Shown here: positions 32,803 through 40,909 of the stretch, piece by piece
Numbering within the stretch: position 1 is the stretch's first letter
How the letters are laid out: every line of letters starts with the position of its first letter
DNA from: Armatimonadota bacterium
Lineage (GTDB): Bacteria; Sysuimicrobiota; Sysuimicrobiia; Sysuimicrobiales; Humicultoraceae
Assembly: GCA_031081585.1 (NCBI GenBank)
Contig: JAVHLY010000023.1
Location: forward strand, 1-47,658
Length of the DNA: 47,658 nt
Direction: 5' to 3'
Position numbers and translations under genes: made by a program
Notes under the pieces: generated by a model
Database searches by the model: none
What the model was told of the DNA's origin: nothing
What the model saw: the letters and a program-made list of their open reading frames with translations, nothing else

Positions 32803-33780
32803 ATGGTCTGGCGCGCACTCGGGGTTGCCCTGGCACTCGTGGCCCTCACGTGGAGCGTGCCCGCGGGCGCGGTCATGGTGTTGCGGTGGGGGGAGGTCCT
32901 CCCGCCGGACCACCCTTCGGTTCAGATGGTCGAACGCATCGCGCGCAGCGTGTCCCAGCGGACCCAGGGGTACCTCCAGATCCAGGCCTACCCCGCGGGC
33001 CAGCTGGGCACTACTCGGGACCAGATCGAGAACGTCATGGTGGGGACCCAGCAGCTCACCACGGAGGGTGCGGCGGCCATCGGTCAGTTCTTCCCTCCTC
33101 TGGGCGCGCTCGAGGCGCCCTACGCGTGGCGTGACGAGGCGCACCTCCGCGCGGTCATGAAGAGCCCCATTGCGGAGGAGCTCTCGAGGGCTTTCATCGA
33201 GAAGCGCGGGGTCCGCATCCTGGCGGCCACGTACTATGGTGTCCGCCACCTCACCACGACACGGAAGCCCGTGCACACCGTGGCGGACCTCCGTGAGTTC
33301 AAGTTGCGGGTGCCGGAGAACGAGGTGTTCGTGGCCATGGTCCGCGCGTGGGGTGCCAAGCCCACTCCGATCCCCTTCGGGGAGCTGTACCTGGCGTTGC
33401 GCCAGAATGTGGTGGAGGGTCAGGAGAACCCTCTGCCGACCATCGACGCAGCGAAACTGTACGAAGTCCAGAAGTACCTGGTCCTCACCGGCCACATCCT
33501 CACGCCCCGACTGATCCTCATCAACGAGCGCACGTGGCGGGCCTTGGGCCGGCCGTTCCAGCGTGCCCTGGTGGAGGCGATCGAGGAGGCTGTGGCGTGG
33601 CACAACCAGGAGATCCTGAATCGGGAGCGCACGCTGCTGGACAAGTTCCGCCAGCTTGGCATGGAGGTCATCCAGCCGGACGTGGAGTCCTTCCGGAGGC
33701 CGGTCCTGGAGAGCCTGCCGAAGCAGTTCGAGGCGCAGTGGGGTCCGGGGCTGTTCCAGCGGATCGTGAACACCCGCTGA
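32803..33780 (+). CDS. dctP: TRAP transporter substrate-binding protein DctP
   Basis: A 325-residue extracytoplasmic binding protein: signal peptide MVWRALGVALALVALTWSVP with probable cleavage after PAGA, then LRWGEVLPPDHPSVQMVERI. The DctP signature includes VADLREFKLRVPENEVFVAM with its conserved Arg that binds the carboxylate of the ligand, and VVEGQENPLPTIDAAKLYEV. The ATG at 32803 is preferred; an in-frame GTG lies at 32794. First gene of dctPQM behind a repressed promoter. Confidence 0.95.
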   Translation: MVWRALGVALALVALTWSVPAGAVMVLRWGEVLPPDHPSVQMVERIARSVSQRTQGYLQIQAYPAGQLGTTRDQIENVMVGTQQLTTEGAAAIGQFFPPLGALEAPYAWRDEAHLRAVMKSPIAEELSRAFIEKRGVRILAATYYGVRHLTTTRKPVHTVADLREFKLRVPENEVFVAMVRAWGAKPTPIPFGELYLALRQNVVEGQENPLPTIDAAKLYEVQKYLVLTGHILTPRLILINERTWRALGRPFQRALVEAIEEAVAWHNQEILNRERTLLDKFRQLGMEVIQPDVESFRRPVLESLPKQFEAQWGPGLFQRIVNTR

Positions 33781-33833
33781 AGCCGACGCGGCCCGGGGCC
33801 GCCGGATGGACGCCTTCCCGCCGGAGCCGTTCC

Positions 33834-34304
33834 GTGTCGGGTGGAGAGTTCCTTTACCGCTCCGCTTCGTCCCTGGGGGCTGTCCTGCTGTTCGCCATCT
33901 TCCTCGTGATCCTGGCGCAGGTGGCGTTCCGTTACGTCCTGGCCCGACCGCTCGTGTGGACCGAGGAGGCCGCCCGCTACCTGTACATCTGGACCTGCTA
34001 CCTGGGTGCCGCCATGGCCTTCCGGCGCGGCACCCACGTCCGGATCGGGGCCATGGTCGACCGGGTGCCCCCCGCGGTCCGCCTGTGGGTGCACCGGCTG
34101 GGGCTGCTGGGCACGGCTGGCTTCTTGGGTGTCCTGGCAGTGCAGGGCGCCAAGCTGGTCTGGCTGTCCCGCAGCACGCTGGCCATCACCTTTCCCTTAC
34201 CCTGGTCGGTCATCTACGCGGCCGCGGTGCTCTCCGGCTCCCTGATGTTGCTGTACACATGGGAGGCGTTGTGGGAGCACTTCCGGGAGGCCCGGGAGCG
34301 GTGA
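33834..34304 (+). CDS. dctQ: TRAP transporter small permease DctQ
   Basis: A 156-residue protein with four membrane helices, starting GTG 33834 (GGAG 7 bases upstream). The helix ALLFAIFLVILAQVAFRYVL-like opening and PLVWTEEAARYLYIWTCYLG followed by FRRGTHVRIG are the DctQ hallmarks. It joins DctM in the membrane. Its stop overlaps the dctM start as GTGA. Confidence 0.93.
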   Translation: MSGGEFLYRSASSLGAVLLFAIFLVILAQVAFRYVLARPLVWTEEAARYLYIWTCYLGAAMAFRRGTHVRIGAMVDRVPPAVRLWVHRLGLLGTAGFLGVLAVQGAKLVWLSRSTLAITFPLPWSVIYAAAVLSGSLMLLYTWEALWEHFREARER

Positions 34305-35578
34305 GCGCGGGGGCCTTCTTCGTTCTCTGGATCCTGCTGCTGGCGCTTGGCCTCCCGCTGTTCGTCACCCTGGGGCTGTCCTCGGCGCTCTACCTGTGGG
34401 CGCAGGGGGATGTCCTCCTGGCGGTCCCGCAGCGGGTCACGGCCGCGGCCAACTCCTTCACCCTCCTCGCCGCCCCCTTCTTCATGCTGGCCGGCATGCT
34501 GATGAACACTTCCGGCGTGACCAACCGGATCTACACGTTTGCGGAGTGCCTGGTGGGCTGGCTGAGGGGCGGGCTCGCCCACGTGAACGTGGTCGGCAGC
34601 GTGATCTTCGCGGGGATGTCCGGATCTGCGGTGGCAGACGCCGTCGGGCTGGGCGCCATCGAGATCAAGGCCATGACGGACGAAGGGTACGAGCGGGACT
34701 TCGCAGCCGCCGTCACCGCAGCCAGCGCCACCATCGGCCCCATCATCCCGCCCAGCGTGCCCATGCTGGTGTACGCCGTCACCGCGGACGCGTCCATCGG
34801 TCGGCTGTTTCTGGGCGGCGTGGTGCCGGGGCTGCTGATGGCTCTGGCGCTCATGCTGCAGCTCGCGTGGGTCAGCCGGCGCCGCGGCTACCCCCGGCAC
34901 CCTCTGCCGCCGGTGCGTACCGTGGCGGCCCGCACGTGGGCAGCGCTGCCCTCCCTCGCCACCCCCGCCATCCTCCTCGGCGGCATGCTGAGCGGCGTCT
35001 TCACCCCCACGGAGGCCGGTGCGGTGGCCGCCGCGTACGCCCTGCTCCTGGGCCTGGTGATTCACCGGGAGCTGCGGGTGCGGGACCTCCCGCGCCTGTT
35101 TCTGGACACGGTGGAGGCCAACGGGGTCATCCTGATCCTGGTGATGACCTCTTCGCTGTTCGCCTTCGTGCTCGCCCGGGCTCAGGTCCCACAGAACCTG
35201 GCCGCGTGGCTGGTCAGCGTGGCCCCGAGCCCCCTGGTCTTCCTGCTGGCGGTCAACCTCCTTCTGTTGGTGGTGGGATGCTTCCTGGAGGGTCTTGCCG
35301 CCATCATCATCCTGACTCCGGTCCTCCTCCCGGCCGCGAAGCTGCTGGGGATCGACCCCGTGCACTTCGGGGTGGTGATGGTCCTGAACCTCATGATCGG
35401 GACGCTCACTCCACCCGTGGGGATCGTGCTGTTCGTGATCTCCCGGGTGGCCGGGCTGCCCTTTGAGACGGTGGTGCGCTCGACGGCACCGTTCCTGATC
35501 CCACTGGTGATCGTCCTCCTCCTCATCACCGTGTGGCCGGACCTGGTGCTCTTCTTGCCCCGGCTCGTCCTGGGCTAG
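34301..35578 (+). CDS. dctM: TRAP transporter large permease DctM
   Basis: A 425-residue membrane protein, normal for DctM, with about 12 helices. Family motifs include AAPFFMLAGMLMNTSGVTNR, VIFAGMSGSAVADAVGLGAI, the IPPSVPMLVYA loop, GGMLSGVFTPTEAGAVAAAY and FLEGLAAIIILTPVLLPAAK. The GTG at 34301 overlaps the dctQ stop and has GGGAGGCCCGGGAG upstream. It completes a sodium- or proton-driven uptake system for an organic acid. After its stop (35579-35686) I see no gene or clear terminator. Confidence 0.95.
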   Translation: MSAGAFFVLWILLLALGLPLFVTLGLSSALYLWAQGDVLLAVPQRVTAAANSFTLLAAPFFMLAGMLMNTSGVTNRIYTFAECLVGWLRGGLAHVNVVGSVIFAGMSGSAVADAVGLGAIEIKAMTDEGYERDFAAAVTAASATIGPIIPPSVPMLVYAVTADASIGRLFLGGVVPGLLMALALMLQLAWVSRRRGYPRHPLPPVRTVAARTWAALPSLATPAILLGGMLSGVFTPTEAGAVAAAYALLLGLVIHRELRVRDLPRLFLDTVEANGVILILVMTSSLFAFVLARAQVPQNLAAWLVSVAPSPLVFLLAVNLLLLVVGCFLEGLAAIIILTPVLLPAAKLLGIDPVHFGVVMVLNLMIGTLTPPVGIVLFVISRVAGLPFETVVRSTAPFLIPLVIVLLLITVWPDLVLFLPRLVLG

Positions 35579-35686
35579 CACGCGGGCTCCAGGGCCTGCG
35601 GGCAGCCGCCGACTTCGCTGAAGGTGGGCCGCTGCACGGCCTGCCCCGCTGGTCAAAGAGGGACCATTCTGAGGCAGTGCGGTGCG

Positions 35687-35715
35687 TTGAGAGACCGGCA
35701 ACGTTGGGATACCAT
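35687..35715 (+). promoter_or_regulatory. Promoter of the tRNA-Lys gene
   Basis: TTGAGA (35687-35692) and TACCAT (35710-35715) are 17 bases apart, with the tRNA starting 18 bases after the -10. Match to consensus is moderate. Confidence 0.5.
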
Positions 35716-35732
35716 GGTTTGGTGGACCAGGG

Positions 35733-35808
35733 GGGCCGTTAGCTCAGCGGGTAGAGCGGCGGGCTTTTAACCCGCGCGTCGGGGGTTCGAGTCCCTCACG
35801 GCCCTCCA
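35733..35808 (+). tRNA. tRNA-Lys (anticodon UUU)
   Basis: A 76-base cloverleaf: acceptor GGGCCGT / ACGGCCC, D-arm GCTC...GAGC, anticodon stem closing the loop CTTTTAA (anticodon TTT), T-arm GGGGG-TTCGAGT-CCCTC and an encoded CCA end. It is very similar to E. coli tRNA-Lys. The discriminator base is U, unusual for a lysine tRNA, which normally has A or G. A strong hairpin follows 6 bases downstream. Confidence 0.97.
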
Positions 35809-35814
35809 GGATCC

Positions 35815-35845
35815 AGGCGGGACGCCGGGCTCCGGCGTCCCGCCT
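35815..35845 (+). terminator. Strong hairpin after tRNA-Lys
   Basis: AGGCGGGACGCCG / CGGCGTCCCGCCT pair perfectly over 13 bp with a five-base loop. Only GTGTT follows, so the T-tract is weak, but position and stem strength suit a terminator. From here to 35988 no further feature is visible. Confidence 0.7.
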
Positions 35846-35988
35846 GTGTTGCTCCCGGCGCAGTCAGACGAGCCCGCGCCCCCGCGCCCGGGCGTATGCG
35901 CCCTCACGCGCAGATCCTCAGGGCCTGCCAGAAGACGTGCAGGCCCGGCCCGCCGAGCACCCGGCCGGCCGGACTCACGCGGGCGAGG

Positions 35989-38238
35989 TCACCCTCGCCG
36001 CCCCATGTGGTCGGCGTGGGCGGCGAAGAGGTGCCAGGTGCCGGGGACGCCCCGCAGCGTGTGGGTGCCGCGGTCCTCGAACCGGATGTCCGAGCCGGCC
36101 ACCAGGTCGCGCACCGTGCCGGTGACCAGCACCTCGCCCGGCGCGGCGGCGGCCGCGGCCCGCGCGCCCACGTGCACGGCGATGCCGGTGACCCGGTCGC
36201 CGCTCACCTCCACCTCGCCGGTGTGGACCCCGGCCCGCACCGCGATGCCCCAGCGGCGTACCGCCGCGGCGATGGCCAGCGCGCAGCGGATGGCCCGGCC
36301 CGGGCTGTCGAAGGTGGCCAGCCCCCCGTCGCCGGCCAGGTCCACTGCCCGGCCCCCGTAGCGGCCCAGCTCGTTGCGCACGAGGGCCTGGAAGTTGCCC
36401 AGGACGTCGCGCCACCGCCGGTCGCCCAGCTCGGCGGCCACCTCCGTGGAGCGGACGATGTCGATGAAGAGGACGGTGCGCAGCACCCGGTCGGGCTCGG
36501 CGTAGAGCCGTTCGCCGCGGTGGAGGCGGTAGGCGATCTGGAAGGTCTGCTGCTGCGACCGGGTGGTGGGACTGTGCGCAGCCAGGAAGCGCGCGGCGGC
36601 GACCAGCGTGTGCACGCCCTGCGCCGTGGGGCCGAGCGCCTGGAACTGGCGGACGGCGGCCTCCACCGCCTGGATGGCGTGGAAGATGCGGTTCTCGCGC
36701 AGGAGCAGGCTGCCCAGCGTGGCCAGCAAGCGCGCCGGGTCGCCGCCCCCGGAGAGGTAGCGGGCCACCAGGGCCCCGGCCTCGTTCACTTGCTGCTGCC
36801 GGTCCAGCGCCGCGCGTAGCGCCGCCAGCAGCGCCTCGGGGGCTTCGGGCGTCTCCCCCTCGGCCGGGGCGGGGAGGGGCGCCGGCGGCACGTTGAGGAA
36901 GCGGTCCAGGTAGACGCTCATCGCCGCGTCGAACACCCCGCGCACGAGCTCGGGGGAGCGCACCCGCCCGAGCGCCTGCTGCACCGCGTTGGCGAAGGAG
37001 AAGGTGTGCAGCGCCGTGTTCCAGTCCGTGAACTCGTTGGTCGTGGGGAAGCGGGCCAACCGCAGCGCCGCCGCGTAAGTCACCGTGGCGGCCACCGCCT
37101 CCGGGGCGGCGCCCTCGCGCAGCGCCGCCAGGAGCGCGTCGGCGATCGCCTGCGGGTCCTCGCCCAGGAGGACATCGACGAGGGCCGGGCCGCCCTCCCA
37201 GGGGACGGCGCCGTCCCCGGCCGTCGCCTGGGCCCGCAGGGCATCGGGGAGGCGCTCGAACGCCTCCTCCAGGATCGCCACCAGGTCGACGGGGTGGCGC
37301 CAGGCGCTCGACTCCTCCATGCGCTCGGCGCCTGCGCAGGCGCCCACGACGCTGGTGAGCACCATCTCCGCGCCCGCCCATCCGGCATGGTCGAGGGCCT
37401 CCAGGGCCTTCACCGTGAAGTCGACGACGTGGCCGTCGCTGAGGTAGCGGTGGTCGGTGGCGGCCGCCAGCAGCAGATCGGCCATCTGTGCGGGCGTGGC
37501 GCCGGCGCGCAGCGCCGAGACGACGCACCGCTCCGCGCCCTCGGCGTCCCGGACCTCGATGAAGCGGCGGTACCACTGCTTCAGCGCCCGCAGGCTGGCC
37601 CCCAGGGTGGGCAGGGGCCGCACCTCGAAGCGGGGCGCCTGCTCGAAGGTGTCGGCGGCCACGGCGGCCAGGCCGTGGTAGAGGGCCCGCGCCCGGTCCT
37701 CGCGGTCCAGCACCGGCAGCAGGTTGCGCAGGCAGGTGAGGATGGTGAGGCCGCTCCCCCATCCCGCCTTGCGGTGGCGCACGCCGAAGTCCAGCCCGAT
37801 GCGGAAGGCCTCGTCGGGGTCGTCGCCCGTCTCCAGCAGGGTGACGACCGCCTTGGCGATGACGAGCGGGATGTCGTACTCGAGCCCCTCGCACAGGCGC
37901 TCCCGCTGGTGGGCGCGCACGTCGCCCCGCGGCGTGACGTCCACCCACACCTCGCCGTCGCGGATCTCCACGGGGAAGGTGCGTACGTCGTCCGCCCACC
38001 GGTCGAACGTCCCGCCGCTGTGCAGGTCGAAGCGGGCGTGGTGCCAGTGGCAGGTGAGGATGCCGTCCTTGAGCGTCCCGCGGTGGAGCGGAAAGCCCAT
38101 GTGGGGGCAGCGGTTGTCGACAGCGAAGACCTGGTCGCCGTCCAGGAACAGGGCCAGCGTGTACCCGTCCGCCTGGACGACCAGGCGACCGGCGGCGCGC
38201 AACTCCTCCAGCGTGGCGACGCGCACGAAGCGGTCCAT
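35989..38238 (-). CDS. Rieske [2Fe-2S] / class III adenylate (guanylate) cyclase fusion protein
   Basis: A 749-residue cytoplasmic protein in three parts. Residues 1-110 are a Rieske domain with both ligand pairs intact: Cys44-x-His46 in RCPHMGFPLH and Cys63-x2-His66 in LTCHWHHARF. About 110-560 is a largely helical region (motifs AGWGSGLTILTCLRN, DAEGAERCVVSALRAG, FPTTNEFTDWNTALHTFSFA) found in stand-alone Rieske proteins of unknown function. Residues 585-745 are a class III cyclase with metal Asp593 (LFIDIVRST) and Asp637 (LAGDGGLATF) and the C-terminal GIAVHVGARAA...PGEVLVTGTVRDLVAGS. A redox- or iron-sensitive cAMP producer is inferred. A CRP-type box and an extended -10 lie just upstream; predicted transcript start is within a few bases of the ATG. 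Confidence 0.9.
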   Translation of the reverse strand: MDRFVRVATLEELRAAGRLVVQADGYTLALFLDGDQVFAVDNRCPHMGFPLHRGTLKDGILTCHWHHARFDLHSGGTFDRWADDVRTFPVEIRDGEVWVDVTPRGDVRAHQRERLCEGLEYDIPLVIAKAVVTLLETGDDPDEAFRIGLDFGVRHRKAGWGSGLTILTCLRNLLPVLDREDRARALYHGLAAVAADTFEQAPRFEVRPLPTLGASLRALKQWYRRFIEVRDAEGAERCVVSALRAGATPAQMADLLLAAATDHRYLSDGHVVDFTVKALEALDHAGWAGAEMVLTSVVGACAGAERMEESSAWRHPVDLVAILEEAFERLPDALRAQATAGDGAVPWEGGPALVDVLLGEDPQAIADALLAALREGAAPEAVAATVTYAAALRLARFPTTNEFTDWNTALHTFSFANAVQQALGRVRSPELVRGVFDAAMSVYLDRFLNVPPAPLPAPAEGETPEAPEALLAALRAALDRQQQVNEAGALVARYLSGGGDPARLLATLGSLLLRENRIFHAIQAVEAAVRQFQALGPTAQGVHTLVAAARFLAAHSPTTRSQQQTFQIAYRLHRGERLYAEPDRVLRTVLFIDIVRSTEVAAELGDRRWRDVLGNFQALVRNELGRYGGRAVDLAGDGGLATFDSPGRAIRCALAIAAAVRRWGIAVRAGVHTGEVEVSGDRVTGIAVHVGARAAAAAAPGEVLVTGTVRDLVAGSDIRFEDRGTHTLRGVPGTWHLFAAHADHMGRRG

Positions 38239-38246
38239 CCGGCTCC

Positions 38247-38252
38247 ACTCTA
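38247..38252 (-). promoter_or_regulatory. Extended -10 of the Rieske-cyclase gene
   Basis: On the minus strand TGCTAGAGT gives TG-n-TAGAGT, an extended -10. It puts the transcription start near 38240, 2 bases before the ATG (38238), so the mRNA would be nearly leaderless. No good -35 is seen, as expected for an activator-dependent promoter. Confidence 0.5.
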
Positions 38253-38275
38253 GCAGGGCCGGGCCGCAGGCGCCC

Positions 38276-38291
38276 TGTGACCCATGTCACA
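38276..38291. promoter_or_regulatory. CRP/FNR-family binding site, perfect TGTGA-N6-TCACA
   Basis: TGTGACCCATGTCACA is a perfect match to the CRP consensus halves with the right 6-base spacer. Its centre is about 43 bases upstream of the predicted start of the cyclase transcript, close to the class II activator position, and it also lies upstream of the divergent methyltransferase gene. HcpR-type regulators use a similar sequence. Confidence 0.75.
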
Positions 38292-38379
38292 CGCCGCCCG
38301 GGGCGCCCGGGCACGCGAGGAGCCTGGCGCTGACAGGACACCATCTCCCCGAGCCGAACTCTCTTCTGGAGGTGACGCC

Positions 38380-39141
38380 ATGCGCGGCGTGCGGCTCGAC
38401 CCGGAACGGCGGGAGGTGCGGACGGTCCTCCGGCATGCGCTGTTGCGCGGGTCCGTCCTCCTCGACGTGGGGTGCGGGGACGGCCGGCTGACTCGCCGCC
38501 TGGCCCCCCTCGTCCGGTCGGCGGTGGGTATCGACCCCGATCCCGACCAGGTCGCCCGGGCCCGGACACGGCTGCGACGGTGGCAGGACAGGGTGCGGCT
38601 GGAGGTGGGCCGCGCCGAGGCGCTCCCCTTCCCGGATGCCACCTTCACCGCCGTCCTCTTCTCGTGGTCGCTCTGATGCATCGCCCACCGGGGCATGGTC
38701 CATGCCCTGACAGAGGCGCACCGGGTCCTGCAGCCTGAGGGCTGGCTCCTGGACCTGCGGCCCGACCGTGACCCGGGCGGCCGGCGGACCAAGTACCTGC
38801 CCGTCGAAGTGCGCGTGGCCGGCCGGGCGGTCCCTGTCGGCCACCTCCACGAGCGTGGCGACTACCACGCCGACTATGTCGCAAGCGAGCGGGCGGTCGA
38901 GCGGGTGATCCGGCAGGGGCTCTTCGGCTTCGCAGGGCGGGAGCAGTTCATGCTGGCCGCCGTCTTCCGCTCCCTGGCCGCGCTGGAGGAGTTTCTGCGT
39001 CGGGAGTGGACGGCCGCCCACCTCCCGCCGCAGACGCGCGAGCGCCTGATCCGGGAGCTGCGGCGGGACCCGGACGCCCGCATCGTCGTACGCGACCCGT
39101 TCTGCCTGACGGTCCTGCGGAAGCGGGAAGATCGCCCCTGA
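38380..39141 (+). CDS. Class I SAM-dependent methyltransferase, candidate selenoprotein (Sec99)
   Basis: Starts at ATG 38380 with GGAGG 7 bases upstream. Motif I is LLDVGCGDGRL (27-37), then GIDPDPDQVARAR (acidic motif II) and LPFPDATFTAVLFSWSL. Next comes an in-frame TGA (38674-38676) and the same frame continues CIAHRGMVHALTEAHRVLQP, the expected next methyltransferase motif, to a stop at 39141. Total 253 residues. Relatives as I recall them read ...WSLCC... here, so the UGA falls on a conserved Cys. A SECIS-like hairpin follows. Homology on both sides without any gap argues against a decayed gene. Substrate unknown; a metalloid or thiol is possible for a Sec/Cys pair. It overlaps the start of the MFS gene. 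Confidence 0.82.
38690..38708 (+). promoter_or_regulatory. bSECIS-like hairpin downstream of the methyltransferase UGA
   Basis: GGGCATG / CATGCCC form a 7-bp perfect stem (plus an outer G-U pair) with a GUC loop, 14-32 bases after the UGA. The loop bases GU fall 22-23 bases after UGA, nearly the same spacing as in E. coli fdhF. The apical GGUCC is identical to that of the selD element. Confidence 0.75.
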
Positions 39142-40313
39142 GCCGATCGCGCTGGTGGCTGCTCGCGGCCGCCACGGTCCACCAGGCCGGGCTGACCGTC
39201 GTGCGGTTCGGGCTCCCGGCCATCGTCGGCTTCATCCGCGCCGACTTCGGCCTCTCGCTGGTCCAGGTCGGGGTCCTGCTGGCCGCCTTCGACCTGGGCG
39301 CCCTGCTGACATTCCTTCCCACGGGCGCGCTCACAGACCGTCTGGGCGAGCGGCGGGTCATGGCCCTGGGCGCGGCAACCACGGGCGTGGTGGTGGGCCT
39401 GGCTGCCGCGGCGCCGGGTTTCCTTCCCCTGGTGCTCCTGATGGCCGCAGCCGGCGTGGGGTTCCCCTCCAGCCAGATCACCGGCAGCCACGCCGTGGTG
39501 GGCTGGTTCCCCGCGGAAGAGCGCGGGGTGGCCATGGGGATCCGTCAGGCCGGCCTGCCGCTCGGCGGCTTCGCCGGGGCGCTCCTCCTGCCGTGGCTGG
39601 CCGAGGCGTGGGGATGGCGCACGGCGCTGCTGGCCTCGGGCCTGGCGGCGCTGGTCGCCGCGGCGGTGACCTGGCTCGTCGTGCCCGGGCTGGCCGGGAC
39701 GGGCGCGCCGCCGCCCGCGACAGGGCTGGGCGCCACCGCCCGGCGGTTCGCCGGCGACCCGATCCTGCGATCCACGACGGCGGCCGCGTGCCTGCTGGTG
39801 GTGAGCCAGTTCAGCCTGACCGGCTACCTGCCGCTGTACGCCGTCGACCGCTTCGGGTGGGCGCTCGCCCCCGCCGCGCGCCTCCTCCTGCTGGTGCACC
39901 TGGGCGGCGTGGCCGGCCGTCTGGCCTGGGGGTGGCTCTCCGACTGGCACTTCCGCGGCGACCGGCGGCGGCCGCTGGCGCTGGCCGCGCTGGCCGGGGG
40001 CGGGGCGGCGGCGGCGCTGGCCGCGGTGGGGGCGTCCGGCCACCTCTCCCCGGCTGCCGCCGCACTGCTCGCCTTTGCCGGGGGCTTCACGTTCCTGGGG
40101 TGGAACGGGCTCGCGCTCACCGCGGTGGCCGAGCGCGCCGCCGTGGCGCGGGCCGCCACCCTGGGGGTGCTCTTCACGGTCCTCTACGTCTTCACGATGC
40201 TGGCCTCCCCGGCATTCGGCGGGCTGGTCGAGCGCGTGGGGTACCCGCCGGCCTGGCTGGCCCTGGTGGGGGTGCAGGCGGCGGCGGTATGGGCGGTGGG
40301 GTGGCGCCGATAG
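39138..40313 (+). CDS. Major facilitator superfamily transporter
   Basis: A membrane protein of about 391 residues with 12 predicted helices. The MFS signature between helices 2 and 3 is GALTDRLGERRVMALG, and a matching RLAWGWLSDWHFRGDRRRPL lies in the second half. GVAMGIRQAGLPLGGFAGAL is typical of NNP/oxalate-formate-like carriers. The start is uncertain: the frame meets the methyltransferase stop as CTGA with a CTG at 39138, the only start-like codon just before the first helix, while the next in-frame GTG upstream (39006) lies deep in the methyltransferase gene. Overlap suggests co-transcription with the methyltransferase. Substrate unknown. Confidence 0.85.
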   Translation: MSRSRWWLLAAATVHQAGLTVVRFGLPAIVGFIRADFGLSLVQVGVLLAAFDLGALLTFLPTGALTDRLGERRVMALGAATTGVVVGLAAAAPGFLPLVLLMAAAGVGFPSSQITGSHAVVGWFPAEERGVAMGIRQAGLPLGGFAGALLLPWLAEAWGWRTALLASGLAALVAAAVTWLVVPGLAGTGAPPPATGLGATARRFAGDPILRSTTAAACLLVVSQFSLTGYLPLYAVDRFGWALAPAARLLLLVHLGGVAGRLAWGWLSDWHFRGDRRRPLALAALAGGGAAAALAAVGASGHLSPAAAALLAFAGGFTFLGWNGLALTAVAERAAVARAATLGVLFTVLYVFTMLASPAFGGLVERVGYPPAWLALVGVQAAAVWAVGWRR

Positions 40314-40329
40314 CGGTGCCCACGGCGCC

Positions 40330-40335
40330 TATAAT
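40330..40335 (+). promoter_or_regulatory. Consensus -10 box of the ferritin gene
   Basis: A perfect TATAAT, rare in this GC-rich sequence, lies 40 bases upstream of the ferritin ATG. I see no convincing -35. Confidence 0.55.
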
Positions 40336-40375
40336 GGAACGCGGCACAGATCCAGGTCGCACGGTGGAGGCCACG

Positions 40376-40885
40376 ATGCTCATCAGCCGGGAGATGAACG
40401 CCGCCCTCAACGCGCAGATCGGGCGGGAGTTCGGGGCGATGCTCCAGTACGTGGCGATCGCGGCCTACTTCGAGGCGGAGAACCTGCCCCGGCTCGCCCG
40501 CTTCTTCTTCCAGCAGGCCGACGACGAGCGGGAGCACGCCATGCGCTTCGTCCGCTACGTCGTGGAGGCGGGCGGCCGCGTGGAGGTGCCCGCCACGCCC
40601 GGTGCTCGCGGCGAGTTCGGCGGCGCGGAAGAGCCGGTGCGCCTCTCCCTGGAGTGGGAGCAGGAGGTCACGCGGCAGATCCACGGCCTGCTGGCGCAGG
40701 CGGTCAAGGAAGGGGACTACACGACGCAGGAGTTCCTGCAGTGGTTCGTGCGGGAGCAACTGGAGGAGGTCTCGACGATGGAGCGCCTGCTGAGCGTGGT
40801 GCGCCGGGCCGGCCCGCAGCTGCTCCTGGTGGAGGACTTCCTGGCCCGCGAGGGGCACCCGCACGAGGAGAGCGAGGAGGAGTAG
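40376..40885 (+). CDS. Ferritin
   Basis: A 169-residue four-helix ferritin that stores iron and detoxifies Fe(II). The ferroxidase ligands are visible: Glu in AQIGREFGAMLQYVA, Glu in FQQADDEREHAMRFVRY (E..EH), Glu in SLEWEQEVTRQIHGL and the EEVSTMERLL helix. The non-haem FtnA type is indicated by the absence of the Met haem ligand of bacterioferritin. The ATG has GGAGG 5 bases upstream. The acidic tail (HEESEEE) is unremarkable. Confidence 0.93.
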   Translation: MLISREMNAALNAQIGREFGAMLQYVAIAAYFEAENLPRLARFFFQQADDEREHAMRFVRYVVEAGGRVEVPATPGARGEFGGAEEPVRLSLEWEQEVTRQIHGLLAQAVKEGDYTTQEFLQWFVREQLEEVSTMERLLSVVRRAGPQLLLVEDFLAREGHPHEESEEE

Positions 40886-40909
40886 CCCGCGGTCCGGCTC
40901 GCCGCCGGC

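Noticed and set aside
35975-38569. 864-codon frame overlapping the Rieske-cyclase gene
   Set aside because: Out-of-frame shadow with Arg/Gly/Pro-rich translation; the overlapping frame contains all Rieske and cyclase motifs.
38674-38676. Methyltransferase TGA as a plain nonsense mutation (pseudogene)
   Set aside because: No other lesion is present, motifs continue in the same frame, the position matches a Cys in relatives as I recall them, and a SECIS-like hairpin with the same apex as in selD follows.
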